From positions 1-64,000 of the forward strand of contig NZ_VBSL01000003.1 of NCBI RefSeq assembly GCF_006149005.1: a DNA stretch of 64,000 nt, given 5' to 3'. Below, piece after piece: positions 34,501 through 43,112 of the stretch (its first letter is position 1; each line of letters begins with the position of its first letter). This stretch comes from Larkinella sp. C7. Lineage in GTDB: Bacteria; Bacteroidota; Bacteroidia; Cytophagales; Spirosomataceae. The position numbers were made by a program, and so were the translations under genes. The notes beneath the pieces are model-generated. The model had not been told where the DNA came from and searched no databases. It saw only the letters and a program-made list of their open reading frames with translations.

Positions 34501-36273
34501 ATGAAATGGACCCAGGTTATTGATCCCCTGCAGAACCTCACGTTGTCCGTCCTCGTCGCGGCCCTCCCCATTCTCTTCATTTTCTGGGCGTTGATCATCC
34601 GAAAAATGAAAGGCTATCAGGCCAGTTTACTCGCCACGGTCATTGCCGCCCTGCTGGCCATTCTGGTGTATGGTATGCCGGTTAAACTGGCGGTTTTGTC
34701 GTTTGCCCACGGCGCGTTGTACGGGTTGTTTCCCATTTGCTGGCTGGTGATCATGGCGGTTTTTCTGTTCAATTTGACGGTCAAAAGCGGGCAGTTCGAG
34801 ATCATCAAACACTTTATGGCGTCCATCACGTCCGACCGGCGGTTGCAGGCGCTGCTCATTGCGTTCTCGTTCGGCTCTTTTCTGGAAGGAACGGCGGGTT
34901 TCGGGGCACCGGTGGCCATCACGGCGGCCATGCTGGTGGGGTTGGGGTTCAATCCGCTGTATGCTTCGGGGATTTGCCTGATTGCCAATACCGCCCCGGT
35001 GGCGTTTGGCTCCATCGGCATTCCCATCACCGTGGCCTCGCAGGTTTCCGGGATTCCGGAGTTGCCGATTTCTCAAATGGTGGGCCGCACGCTGCCGATT
35101 TTGTCGATTATTTTGCCTTTTTACCTCGTAACGATCATCGCCGGTTTCAAAAAAGCGAAGGAGGTGCTGCCGGCGGTCATGGTATGCGGTATTTCGTTTG
35201 CGTTCCTGCAATGGTTTTCGTCCAATTACCTGGGGCCGTCGCTGCCCGACGTGATCGCGGGACTGGGCTCCATCATTTGCCTCATGGTTTTCCTGCGGTT
35301 CTGGAAACCCGAAACCGTCTGGCGGTTTGCCAACGAACCGGCTCCCACATTCAACACCGACGTTTCGTATCGCAGTGGGCAGATGCTGCGGGCCTGGTCA
35401 CCGTTTCTGGTGCTGACGATCATGGTGATTGCCTGGGGTGTGCAACCGATCAAGGACGTACTCAACGCCGTGGGCATGATCCAGTTTGAAGTGCCCGGCC
35501 TGCACAACGCCATCGTGGGCGAAAACGGAGCGGTTTTGCCAAAAGTATTCAAATTCAACTATTTGTCGGCGGCCGGAACCGCCATTCTCATCGCCAATCT
35601 GGTGGTCATTCCCCTGATTGGGCTGACTTACCGGGAGGCTGCCCGCATTTTCATCAGTACACTCAACCAGCTAAAATTTCCCGTGCTGACCATTGCTGCG
35701 GTTTTGGGTTTTGCCTACATCGTCAACGATTCGGGCATCACGCTGACCCTGGCCGCCGTGCTGGCCAATACCGGTTTTTTCTTCCCCTTTTTCGCGCCGA
35801 TTCTGGGTTGGCTGGGGGTGTTCATTACCGGCTCCGATACGTCGGCCAATGCCTTATTCAGTAAACTTCAATACGCTACGGCTCAGTCGATTGGCGTCGA
35901 TCCGGTGGTGACGGTAGCCGCCAACGTGTCGGGGGGCGTGGTGGGGAAGATGATTTCTCCGCAGTCCATTGCGGTGGCCGCTGCGGCCGGCAGTTTGGTC
36001 GGGAAAGAATCGGAGTTGTTTCGCTTTACGGTCAAGCACAGCTTTATCATGCTGACAGTCATTTGCTTCATCACGCTGGCGCAGGCTTACGTCTTCCAGT
36101 GGGTCATACCGACGTATGAAATGCTCAGCAATCAGAAAACCGTCGTGAATCCGGACGCATCGCGGGGCTATCTGTATCTGGTGATTCTGGCGCTGGTGCT
36201 GGTCGCTCTGGCCGCAACGATCCGGGTGATTGCGAAGAAGCAAACGCTACGATTTCATCAATCTGAGACCTAA
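34501..36273 (+). CDS. lctP: L-lactate permease
   Basis: 590 residues with about 13-14 hydrophobic segments, typical of the LctP/LldP lactate permease family. Family blocks include FGSFLEGTAGFGAPVAITAAML and TGSDTSANALFSKLQ near the end of the transport domain, followed by VSGGVVGKMISPQSIAVA. It imports L-lactate (and related 2-hydroxy acids) with protons. It stands divergent from metallophosphoesterase-lutABC, matching permease with oxidase. A TACCTTTA at about 34470 is a weak -7 candidate. Confidence 0.95.
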   Translation: MKWTQVIDPLQNLTLSVLVAALPILFIFWALIIRKMKGYQASLLATVIAALLAILVYGMPVKLAVLSFAHGALYGLFPICWLVIMAVFLFNLTVKSGQFEIIKHFMASITSDRRLQALLIAFSFGSFLEGTAGFGAPVAITAAMLVGLGFNPLYASGICLIANTAPVAFGSIGIPITVASQVSGIPELPISQMVGRTLPILSIILPFYLVTIIAGFKKAKEVLPAVMVCGISFAFLQWFSSNYLGPSLPDVIAGLGSIICLMVFLRFWKPETVWRFANEPAPTFNTDVSYRSGQMLRAWSPFLVLTIMVIAWGVQPIKDVLNAVGMIQFEVPGLHNAIVGENGAVLPKVFKFNYLSAAGTAILIANLVVIPLIGLTYREAARIFISTLNQLKFPVLTIAAVLGFAYIVNDSGITLTLAAVLANTGFFFPFFAPILGWLGVFITGSDTSANALFSKLQYATAQSIGVDPVVTVAANVSGGVVGKMISPQSIAVAAAAGSLVGKESELFRFTVKHSFIMLTVICFITLAQAYVFQWVIPTYEMLSNQKTVVNPDASRGYLYLVILALVLVALAATIRVIAKKQTLRFHQSET

Positions 36274-36333
36274 TAAGCCGCCTAAGTTCGTACCCTTTGT
36301 TGTTTTGCCGCCACCCGGCAAGGTCTGACTAAT

Positions 36334-37482
36334 TTACCGCTTCTGGAATCGTCCCTCCACCAGCACGTCAGCAAACCGAAAATCTTCCGTTAAAACCGCC
36401 AGATTGGCGACAAAACCGGTCTGAATCTTGCCCAGTGAATCTCCCAATCCAATGATTTCGGCCGGAACGGTGGCCGCCATCCGGAACACCTCGGCGGGTT
36501 CCAGCCCCACGTGCTGAAGGCAATTCTGAACCGCTTTGAGCAACGTAATCGACGAACCGGCCAGTTTGCCTTCCGGATTGGTATATCGCCCGTTTTCGTA
36601 GTGAAGAATAAAATCTTCAAAGGCGTAGGTGGGCTGGGTCGGATTGGCAAAGGTCGCATCCGAAATCAGAAAGAGCCGCTCGCCGAGCAGTCGTTTTGCA
36701 ATCCGAATCGTGGCCCAGTCGCAGTGAAAACCGTCGGCAATGATGCTGGCCCGAACGCCCGGATGGTCGAAAACCGCCCCGACAACGCCCGGTTCGCGGC
36801 TTTCAAACGGGCGCATGGCGTTATACAGGTGCGTCGAAAGGGTAATTCCGTGGTGAAAAGCCCCGGTGGCTTCCGCATAGGTGGCATTGCTGTGACCCAG
36901 CGACAGCAGGGTAGAAGCCTGGCCGGCTTGTTCAATCAGCCTGGAAAGCTGCTCCGGACTGAAAATTTCGGGGGCGATGGTTAGCAGCCGGATGACGTCA
37001 CGGCCCTTCTCGAACAGCTCGGTCAACTCGGTATCCGTAGGCAGGCGCACGTAATTCGCACTGTGCGCCCCCCGCTTCACGGCGTTGATATACGGCCCTT
37101 CCACGTGCAGCCCCAACACGCCGTTCGGATTCGTTTGCCGCACCTGCCGCACGGCTTCAACGGCTTGCAGAATGGTTTCCAGCGAGGTTGAATACAGCGT
37201 CGGCACCACGGAGGTCGTGCCGGTTTTCAGGTGCGTTTCGTAAATGTGCGCGACGGTTTCGGCGGTGGGCGATGCGTTGAGGAAAAAGTCGGAGCCGCCG
37301 TACAATTGCAGATCGACAAAACCGGGAACCAGCCAGCGGCCCTGCAAGTCGATAGCGCCCGGGTCGTCCACTGTTCCGGCGAGAACCTCCTGGATCAATC
37401 CGTTCGAAATCCGCACCGAGGCATTTGGCACAATGGCGGTTCCGGTAAAAACCGTGGCGTTGGTCAGTGTTAGTTCGTGCAT
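36334..37482 (-). CDS. nagA: N-acetylglucosamine-6-phosphate deacetylase
   Basis: 382 residues from the ATG at 37482 (MHELTLTNATVFTG); the frame is open to 37512. Amidohydrolase motifs typical of NagA are visible: LHVEGPYIN, LGHSNATY, HLYNAM (His metal ligand) and LISDATF (catalytic Asp). It removes acetate from GlcNAc-6-P for amino-sugar use or recycling of wall material. No nagB is adjacent. It follows aroE by 71 nt on the same strand and may be co-transcribed. Confidence 0.94.
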   Translation of the reverse strand: MHELTLTNATVFTGTAIVPNASVRISNGLIQEVLAGTVDDPGAIDLQGRWLVPGFVDLQLYGGSDFFLNASPTAETVAHIYETHLKTGTTSVVPTLYSTSLETILQAVEAVRQVRQTNPNGVLGLHVEGPYINAVKRGAHSANYVRLPTDTELTELFEKGRDVIRLLTIAPEIFSPEQLSRLIEQAGQASTLLSLGHSNATYAEATGAFHHGITLSTHLYNAMRPFESREPGVVGAVFDHPGVRASIIADGFHCDWATIRIAKRLLGERLFLISDATFANPTQPTYAFEDFILHYENGRYTNPEGKLAGSSITLLKAVQNCLQHVGLEPAEVFRMAATVPAEIIGLGDSLGKIQTGFVANLAVLTEDFRFADVLVEGRFQKR

Positions 37483-37553
37483 GGTTGCGTGGCCCTGACA
37501 GTGCCGGGCCACCGATGTGGTCGATGACCCGGTCAGCGGCCTTTCGAGATGGG

Positions 37554-38306
37554 CTATAAATTCCAGATTTCCCAGGCTTTTTCGGCCTGCAGGTGGAGCA
37601 TCGGCAGTCCGTTGTGCGTCGCGGCTCCGTGTTCGCGACCCTGCTGCAAAAACCGGGTTTCCGCCGGATTGTAGACCAGGTCATACAGCAAATGCCGACT
37701 CGTCAGCAGACCGTACGGAATGGCCGGGCTGGCTTCGACGTTTGGGTACGTGCCGACGGGTGAGGTGTTGATAATCAGGCGGTATTCGTCCAGAATCGTC
37801 GGGCTGATGTTTTCGTAGGCCAGGGCTTCGGCGGTTTGCTGGCGGGAAACCAGCCGATAGCGGATCTGCAAATCAGTCAGGGCGGTGGTGACCGCTTTGG
37901 CCGCTCCGCCATTGCCGAGCACCATCGCCTGGAGCGTTTCGGGCGTAATGTCGAGCGACTTCAGCCAGACTTCCAGCGACGACCGAAACCCGTAATAATC
38001 CGTGTTGTAGCCGATTTTTCGACCGTCGGGCAAGATCCGGATGGTATTGACGGCCCCAATCCGCCCGGCCGAAGCCGGATCGAGTTCGTCCAGAAACGGC
38101 AGAATGGCCTGTTTGTGCGGTATGGTGACGTTCAGGCCAACCAGATCGGGAATCGAAGCGATCAGGTTCGGAAAAGCCGTCGGGTCGGGCAACTCGAACA
38201 GGTCGTAGCGACTGTCCGGAATGCCTTCCTTTTCAAACTTTTCAGTAAAATATTTCTGGGAAAACGAGTGGGTGAGCGGATACCCAATCAGTCCGTAACG
38301 GCGCAT
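37554..38306 (-). CDS. aroE: Shikimate dehydrogenase
   Basis: 250 residues. Substrate-domain motifs are RYGLIGYPLTHSFSQ and LVGLNVTIPHKQAI (Lys catalytic), with the NTD of YNTDYYG; the NADP domain has the loop VLGNGGAAKAV. It reduces 3-dehydroshikimate in aromatic amino-acid synthesis. It is slightly shorter than the E. coli enzyme (272), as usual for Bacteroidota forms. First gene of a probable aroE-nagA unit. Confidence 0.95.
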   Translation of the reverse strand: MRRYGLIGYPLTHSFSQKYFTEKFEKEGIPDSRYDLFELPDPTAFPNLIASIPDLVGLNVTIPHKQAILPFLDELDPASAGRIGAVNTIRILPDGRKIGYNTDYYGFRSSLEVWLKSLDITPETLQAMVLGNGGAAKAVTTALTDLQIRYRLVSRQQTAEALAYENISPTILDEYRLIINTSPVGTYPNVEASPAIPYGLLTSRHLLYDLVYNPAETRFLQQGREHGAATHNGLPMLHLQAEKAWEIWNL

Positions 38307-38328
38307 AGCAAAGGATAAATCGGTTGCC

Positions 38329-38336
38329 CAAAGCTA
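38329..38336 (-). promoter_or_regulatory. Putative -7 element (TAGCTTTG on the minus strand) for aroE
   Basis: Exact TAnnTTTG match 23 nt upstream of the aroE start. A TTTG at 38359-38362 (minus strand) lies at a plausible -33 spacing of about 22 nt. Confidence 0.45.
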
Positions 38337-38369
38337 CGACCAAAACCGGTAAACCCGACAAAAACCCGA

Positions 38370-38918
38370 CTAAATTGCCCCGTTGACCACCACCGAAAAA
38401 ATAGCATCCCGAATCCGGATCGTGTCGGGCCGCGACCGGCCGGGCGAATCACTGTCGGGGTCGATCACGAACGTTGCGTTCAGATGGCCTTCGAGCTGGC
38501 GGCTGGCGGGGTTGTAGGCGTCGACGATGACCTCATTGGTCTCGGTCTTCGACGCGTAGAGGTTGTAGCGGTCGCCGGTCGTGTTGTCACCAATGCGGGT
38601 ATACACCCAGGCAGAAAGCGGGGTGCCATTGAGGTCGTCCCAGCGGATGGGCCGCAGCGAATAGGTGCCGGGTTTCGTGGGTAACTGATTAATACTGAGC
38701 CAGTCGACTTCGCCAGCGGTGCGAAACGTGCCGCATTCTTCCACCATGACATTGATGCTGTCGCGGTTCGCAAAGGTCGCCGTTGAAGCGGCCGACCATT
38801 CCTGCGAATTCTTCAACGCCATGAAATTGCCACAATTCGGGATCTGAGGAACCCCTATTTTTTTGTTGTCGCAATTCAGCATGGAACCAATCAGAGCCAG
38901 TAAAAGGATATTCTTCAT
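38370..38918 (-). CDS. Small lipoprotein of unknown function
   Basis: 182 residues from the ATG at 38918. MKNILLLALIGSMLNC is a lipoprotein signal with the acylated Cys at residue 16. The mature part is rich in Thr, Asn and Asp and looks beta-stranded, with two further cysteines (PNCGN and EECGT) that could pair. It ends in a hydrophobic DAIFSVVVNGAI strand. Similar small lipoproteins of Bacteroidota (DUF6252-like) exist, but I cannot assign one firmly. The next gene is divergent. Confidence 0.65.
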   Translation of the reverse strand: MKNILLLALIGSMLNCDNKKIGVPQIPNCGNFMALKNSQEWSAASTATFANRDSINVMVEECGTFRTAGEVDWLSINQLPTKPGTYSLRPIRWDDLNGTPLSAWVYTRIGDNTTGDRYNLYASKTETNEVIVDAYNPASRQLEGHLNATFVIDPDSDSPGRSRPDTIRIRDAIFSVVVNGAI

Positions 38919-39077
38919 GTGGATATAGGCGGGAAAAGGCAATGTTATGTACAGTGACCATTTAGACGGGGCAATGGTTTAAAAGGCACATCAAAAAAAT
39001 TAATTTATTTGATAAAATTCAGGCAGTCACTTTCCCGATTAAACTCGGATATTTGCAACCTGACTGTTGAGTAGTGT

Positions 39078-40292
39078 ATGCACAACCTGATTCTCTTTGA
39101 CGATCCAACGATTCGCACGGCCCTTCTGCCTTTTACGTTCACCCGGCCCGTAAGCGAAATCCGGATTGGCATCTGCACCATCACTGAAAAATGGGCCATC
39201 CGGCTCCAGACAACGCCTTCGTTTTTGACGGACTTGTATCTGCAAATAAAGTATCCCCGTCGGACAATTCACGATAATTTTTTCGTAAATGGTGCTGTTT
39301 GCCCTACCAACGCCCTGATTAATGCGTTGAATGGGTTAAAACCGGAGTCGGGGCTGGTAACGGCTGAGGGGTTGCTGCTGGCACTCCGCACCGAAAAAAT
39401 GCTGGAAACCGCTCCTTCGACCGACGATGCCGGTACCTGGAAAGTATTCGAAGAGCCATTGACGATTCTGAAAGACCTGCCGTCGATCTTTGTTCACAAC
39501 GGTGAGCAGATCCGAACCGACTTTGAACTGCTGACGGCGGGTCGAACTTCGCAACCGATTACCGACCCGCACACCCGTTGTTATGCGCCCGAAAACATTT
39601 TTGTGGAGGAAGGGGCGGTGATTCGGGCAGCTATTCTGAATGCCGAAAATGGGCCGATTTACATCGGCAGAAATGCGCTGATTCAGGAAGGGACGGTCAT
39701 GCTTGGCCCTTTTGCACTCTGCGACAACGCCACGGTGAACTGGGGCGGCAAAATGCGCAGCAACACCACCATCGGGCCGTATAGCAAGGTGGGCGGAGAA
39801 GTCGGAAACTCGGTTTTTCTGGGCTACAGCAACAAGGGCCACGACGGTTTTCTGGGCAATTCGGTCATTGGCGCGTGGTGTAATCTGGGAGCCAATACCA
39901 ACAATTCCAACCTGAAAAACGATTATACCAACGTGAACCTGTACAGCTACGCGACCAACCGGCTCGAAAATACCGGTCGGCTGTTCTGCGGGTTGATGAT
40001 GGGCGATTATACGAAGGTGGGCATCAGCACGATGTTCAACACCGGCACCGTCGTGGGCGTGAATGCCAACGTGTTCGGAGCCGGTTTCCAGCCCAAACAC
40101 ATTCCCTCGTTTTCGTGGGGCGGTGGGGCTGAGGGGTTTACGGAATACCGGCTCGACAAAGCCTTGCAGGTTGCCCGCGAAACCATCGGCCGCCGGGGGC
40201 TGGATTTTGACGAGGTCGAAGAAACTATTTTGCGGGAAGTGCATCGGCAGACGGCCAACCGGCGTCAGGAAGAAGCGGGAGAGGGGATTTGA
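39078..40292 (+). CDS. GlmU-family protein with left-handed beta-helix (putative sugar nucleotidyl-/acyltransferase)
   Basis: 404 residues. The N-terminal half (MHNLILFDDPTIRTALLPF) corresponds to a pyrophosphorylase-like fold but lacks the GxGTRM nucleotide loop, so nucleotidyl transfer is doubtful. The C-terminal half, from about residue 165, shows hexapeptide repeats (IYIGRNALIQEGTVM, GPFALCDNATVNWG) of a left-handed beta-helix acyltransferase. Proteins of this exact layout are widespread in Bacteroidota and often annotated as glucose-1-phosphate thymidylyltransferase. The reaction is not established. It sits alone upstream of holB. Confidence 0.78.
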   Translation: MHNLILFDDPTIRTALLPFTFTRPVSEIRIGICTITEKWAIRLQTTPSFLTDLYLQIKYPRRTIHDNFFVNGAVCPTNALINALNGLKPESGLVTAEGLLLALRTEKMLETAPSTDDAGTWKVFEEPLTILKDLPSIFVHNGEQIRTDFELLTAGRTSQPITDPHTRCYAPENIFVEEGAVIRAAILNAENGPIYIGRNALIQEGTVMLGPFALCDNATVNWGGKMRSNTTIGPYSKVGGEVGNSVFLGYSNKGHDGFLGNSVIGAWCNLGANTNNSNLKNDYTNVNLYSYATNRLENTGRLFCGLMMGDYTKVGISTMFNTGTVVGVNANVFGAGFQPKHIPSFSWGGGAEGFTEYRLDKALQVARETIGRRGLDFDEVEETILREVHRQTANRRQEEAGEGI

Positions 40293-40342
40293 ACAGAAAG
40301 ACGACAGGCTAAACGGCAGGATTTTCCGGCTTTTTTGATACC

Positions 40343-41488
40343 ATGCAATTCAGCGAAATCATCGGACACGACGACACGAAGCGGGCGTTGACGCGGGCGG
40401 TTCAGACCAACCACCTGGCCCACGCCCAGCTTTTCGACGGGCCACCGGGCAGTGCGAATCTCGCGCTGGCGCTGGCCTTTGCGACGTTCATCAACTGCGA
40501 AAACCGGCAGGAACTTCCGGATGGCCTGGCCGACTCCTGCGGGCGGTGTCCGTCCTGTACGAAAATGAATAAACTCATTCATCCGGACCTTTCCATCATT
40601 TTTCCGGTGGCGGGCAGCAAGGTCACCAGCGAATCGTTCATGGCCGACTGGCGCAAGTTTGTTGCCCAACATCCCTACCGCGTGCTGGAGGAGTGGCTGG
40701 CTGCGATCAGCATCAAACAGGGTAATATTCCGGTCGAGGAAGCGCGCGAGCTGATGGGCAAACTGTCGCTGAAAGCGTACGAAGGCGAGTATAAAATCGT
40801 GCTGATCTGGTGTGCCGAAAATCTGCATACGGCAACGGCCAACGCCCTGCTGAAATTGCTGGAAGAACCGCCCGCCCGAACGCTTTTTCTGCTGGTCACC
40901 AATCAGTCCGACAAACTGCTGATCACGATTCTGTCGCGAACCCAGCGCGTGGCCGTGCAGGCATTTTCGGACGACGAAGTGGCCACGCACCTGCGCCAGC
41001 ACCTGAATCTGCCCGAAAAACGAGCCCGGGAAATGGCCTATCTGGCCGACGGAAATCTGTCGGAAGCCATTCGGTTGTCGGAAGAAGAACCGGAGCAGAA
41101 AGACGGTGAACCGGGGTCGGACCGGCACGCGTGGTTTGCCGAGTGGATGCGGTTTTGCTACCGGCAGGACCTGATCGCGCTGGTTAAACAGGCGGATGGG
41201 TTCGATGCGCTCGGGAAAGAAAAACAACGCGGTTTGCTCGACTACAGCCTGAACCTCTGCCGTGACCTGTTTTTGTGGAAACACGGCGTCAATGAACTGT
41301 TGCGACTCCCCGCCGAAGAACGTACGTTTGTGGAGAACTTCGGCAAAGTCCTCGAACCGGAACACCTGGAACACATGGTCGGCAACCTGAACGAAGCGGT
41401 TTTTCACATCGAACGGAACGTCCGCGCCAAAATGGTAATGATGGATTTGTCGCTCACGTTCAGCAGTCTGATTCGCAACGGAAAATGA
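40343..41488 (+). CDS. holB: DNA polymerase III subunit delta'
   Basis: 381 residues. AAA+-like clamp-loader subunit. The phosphate loop is degenerate (FDGPPGSANLALALA, no GKT), as expected for delta' which does not hydrolyse ATP. A zinc module is present: a first Cys in INCEN and then SCGRCPSC. The SRTQRV region (ILSRTQRVAVQAF) that supplies the trans arginine finger is intact. It loads the sliding clamp with DnaX and delta. Its stop overlaps the next start by 4 nt (ATGA), an unusual coupling of a replication subunit with a RimB-type gene. Confidence 0.9.
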   Translation: MQFSEIIGHDDTKRALTRAVQTNHLAHAQLFDGPPGSANLALALAFATFINCENRQELPDGLADSCGRCPSCTKMNKLIHPDLSIIFPVAGSKVTSESFMADWRKFVAQHPYRVLEEWLAAISIKQGNIPVEEARELMGKLSLKAYEGEYKIVLIWCAENLHTATANALLKLLEEPPARTLFLLVTNQSDKLLITILSRTQRVAVQAFSDDEVATHLRQHLNLPEKRAREMAYLADGNLSEAIRLSEEEPEQKDGEPGSDRHAWFAEWMRFCYRQDLIALVKQADGFDALGKEKQRGLLDYSLNLCRDLFLWKHGVNELLRLPAEERTFVENFGKVLEPEHLEHMVGNLNEAVFHIERNVRAKMVMMDLSLTFSSLIRNGK

Positions 41489-41961
41489 AACAGCCGACGC
41501 AGAAGGCTTCGGCCGAGCGCCCCAAACAAATCATCGGTTTTTCGGACCGGGTGGATTTTCCGGATCTGGGCTGGACCGACATCGAAGCCAAAATCGACAC
41601 CGGGGCCTATACTTCCGCCCTGCATTGTACCGACGTAAAACTGGTGTCTAACGGCGACCAATCCCGGTTGCATTTCACGCTGGCGGGCGCGCGGGGCCGG
41701 AAAAAAAAGCAGTTTGTAACCGACCTTTTTCAATACAAAACCGTTAAAAACTCGTTCGGTCAATCCGAAAAGCGATTTGTCATCCAAACCCGCGTTCTGG
41801 TGATGGGTCGGCTCATCCGGGCCGAATTCTCGCTGGCCAACCGCGGTACGATGCGCTTCCCGGTCTTGCTGGGCCGCAAACTATTGCGTAACAAATTTGT
41901 TGTTGACGTATCACTGCAAAACGTTTCATATCAACTCAAACAACAGACGCCGAAATCCTGA
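41485..41961 (+). CDS. RimB-like retropepsin-type protein (ATP-dependent zinc protease domain, DUF785)
   Basis: 158 residues. The core motif IEAKIDTGAYTSALHC (DTGAxTSALH) is the single retroviral-type aspartate motif of the RimB/DUF785 family; LLGRKLLRNKFVVDV near the end is the second conserved block. RimB trims polyglutamate tails that RimK adds to ribosomal protein S6. The gene overlaps holB by 4 nt and precedes rimK by 68 nt, so the RimB-RimK pair is kept. Naming as protease in databases predates the functional work. Confidence 0.85.
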   Translation: MKQPTQKASAERPKQIIGFSDRVDFPDLGWTDIEAKIDTGAYTSALHCTDVKLVSNGDQSRLHFTLAGARGRKKKQFVTDLFQYKTVKNSFGQSEKRFVIQTRVLVMGRLIRAEFSLANRGTMRFPVLLGRKLLRNKFVVDVSLQNVSYQLKQQTPKS

Positions 41962-42029
41962 TTTCTGTCGCGAAAACCGGGTCTGTGCTTCCCTGACTCT
42001 ACACCAACTGACTTTCCTTTTTTACGGAT

Positions 42030-42932
42030 ATGCGTATTGCCATCCTGTCTACCAATCCCGACCTGTATTCCACCCGGCGATTGGTCAAAGCTGCCGAGCA
42101 GCACGGACACGAACCCGTTGTGATCGACCACCTGCGGTGCCAGGTGATGATCGAAGGCGGAAAACCCGAAGTTCTTTACAAAGGCCAGCCGCTGGAGCAA
42201 ATTGACGCCATTGTGCCGCGTATCGGGGCTTCCGTTACCGATTATGGCTGCGCGGTGGTTCGCCAGTTTGAGATGATGAAAGTGTTCACAACGGCCCGTT
42301 CCCAGGCCATTACCCGCTCCCGGAACAAGCTGCGGAGCTTGCAGGTGTTGTCGAAAGCGGGCGTAGGGCTGCCCAAAACCGTGTTTGCCAAACACCCCAA
42401 AGACGTCGATCAACTGATTGCGTTGGTGGGCGGTCCGCCGGTGGTGATCAAACTGCTCGAAGGCACGCAGGGGCTGGGCGTGGTGCTGGCCGAAACCGCC
42501 AAAACCGCCAAGTCGACGATCGAAGCGTTTTACGGTCTGAAAGCAAATGTGTTGATTCAGGAGTACATCGCCGAAGCCAAAGGGGCCGATATCCGGGCGT
42601 TCGTCGTGGGCGGGCGCGTGGTGGGGGCCATGAAACGCCAGGGCAAGGAAGGCGAATTTCGGTCCAACCTGCACCGGGGCGGTTCCGGTCAGGCGGTTTT
42701 GCTGACGCCCGACGAGGAATGGACGGCGGTCAATGCCGCCAAAGCCCTGGGCTTGCGGGTCGCCGGGGTCGATATGCTGCAATCGCAGCGGGGGCCGCTG
42801 GTGCTGGAAGTCAACTCGTCGCCGGGGCTGGAAGGCATCGAAAAAACAACGGGGATCGACATCGCCGGTCAGATTGTGGACTTCATCGAGGAAAAGATTC
42901 CGACGGACGAAAATGATACGGTGGGGGTGTAA
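42030..42932 (+). CDS. rimK: RimK-type alpha-L-glutamate ligase
   Basis: 300 residues, typical length. ATP-grasp enzyme: N-terminal [19 protein letters not shown], then a central Lys/Glu region ([18 protein letters not shown]) and the metal ligands in [26 protein letters not shown]-type sequence ([14 protein letters not shown]). It adds glutamate residues to the C-terminus of ribosomal protein S6. It follows the RimB-like gene, and a strong hairpin at 43047-43085 ends the unit. Confidence 0.93.
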   Translation: MRIAILSTNPDLYSTRRLVKAAEQHGHEPVVIDHLRCQVMIEGGKPEVLYKGQPLEQIDAIVPRIGASVTDYGCAVVRQFEMMKVFTTARSQAITRSRNKLRSLQVLSKAGVGLPKTVFAKHPKDVDQLIALVGGPPVVIKLLEGTQGLGVVLAETAKTAKSTIEAFYGLKANVLIQEYIAEAKGADIRAFVVGGRVVGAMKRQGKEGEFRSNLHRGGSGQAVLLTPDEEWTAVNAAKALGLRVAGVDMLQSQRGPLVLEVNSSPGLEGIEKTTGIDIAGQIVDFIEEKIPTDENDTVGV

Positions 42933-43015
42933 AGGGAGTCATATATCCAAGATCCGCATCCCGAATCGGGGCAGAGATATTCGGCCTAGAACGTAAACCG
43001 CACCCTTCCATTACC

Positions 43016-43040
43016 AAAATCCCGAAGGGACGAAATGATT
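43016..43040. repeat. Possible dispersed intergenic motif (CCCGAAGGGACGAAAT)
   Basis: The short palindromic core TCCCGAAGGGA with the following CGAAATGATT resembles a motif that I recall being frequent between genes of some Bacteroidota. It occurs only once in this window, so this is a weak call. Confidence 0.3.
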
Positions 43041-43046
43041 CCAGAA

Positions 43047-43085
43047 AGCCGGGAGGGATGACCGATTCGGTCACCCCTCCCGGCT
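43047..43085. terminator. Strong hairpin between rimK and the convergent permease
   Basis: Arms of 11 bp (AGCCGGGAGGG/CCCTCCCGGCT), one mismatch, then 7 bp (TGACCGA/TCGGTCA) around a single-base loop. It lacks a clear T-run, but its position between convergent genes fits a bidirectional terminator. Confidence 0.75.
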
Positions 43086-43112
43086 GATCGTTCGTATTGA
43101 TGAGTTATCCGC

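Noticed and set aside
40265-41407. Long minus-strand frame (380 codons) opposite holB
   Set aside because: holB shows clear motifs on the plus strand; the antisense frame has none.
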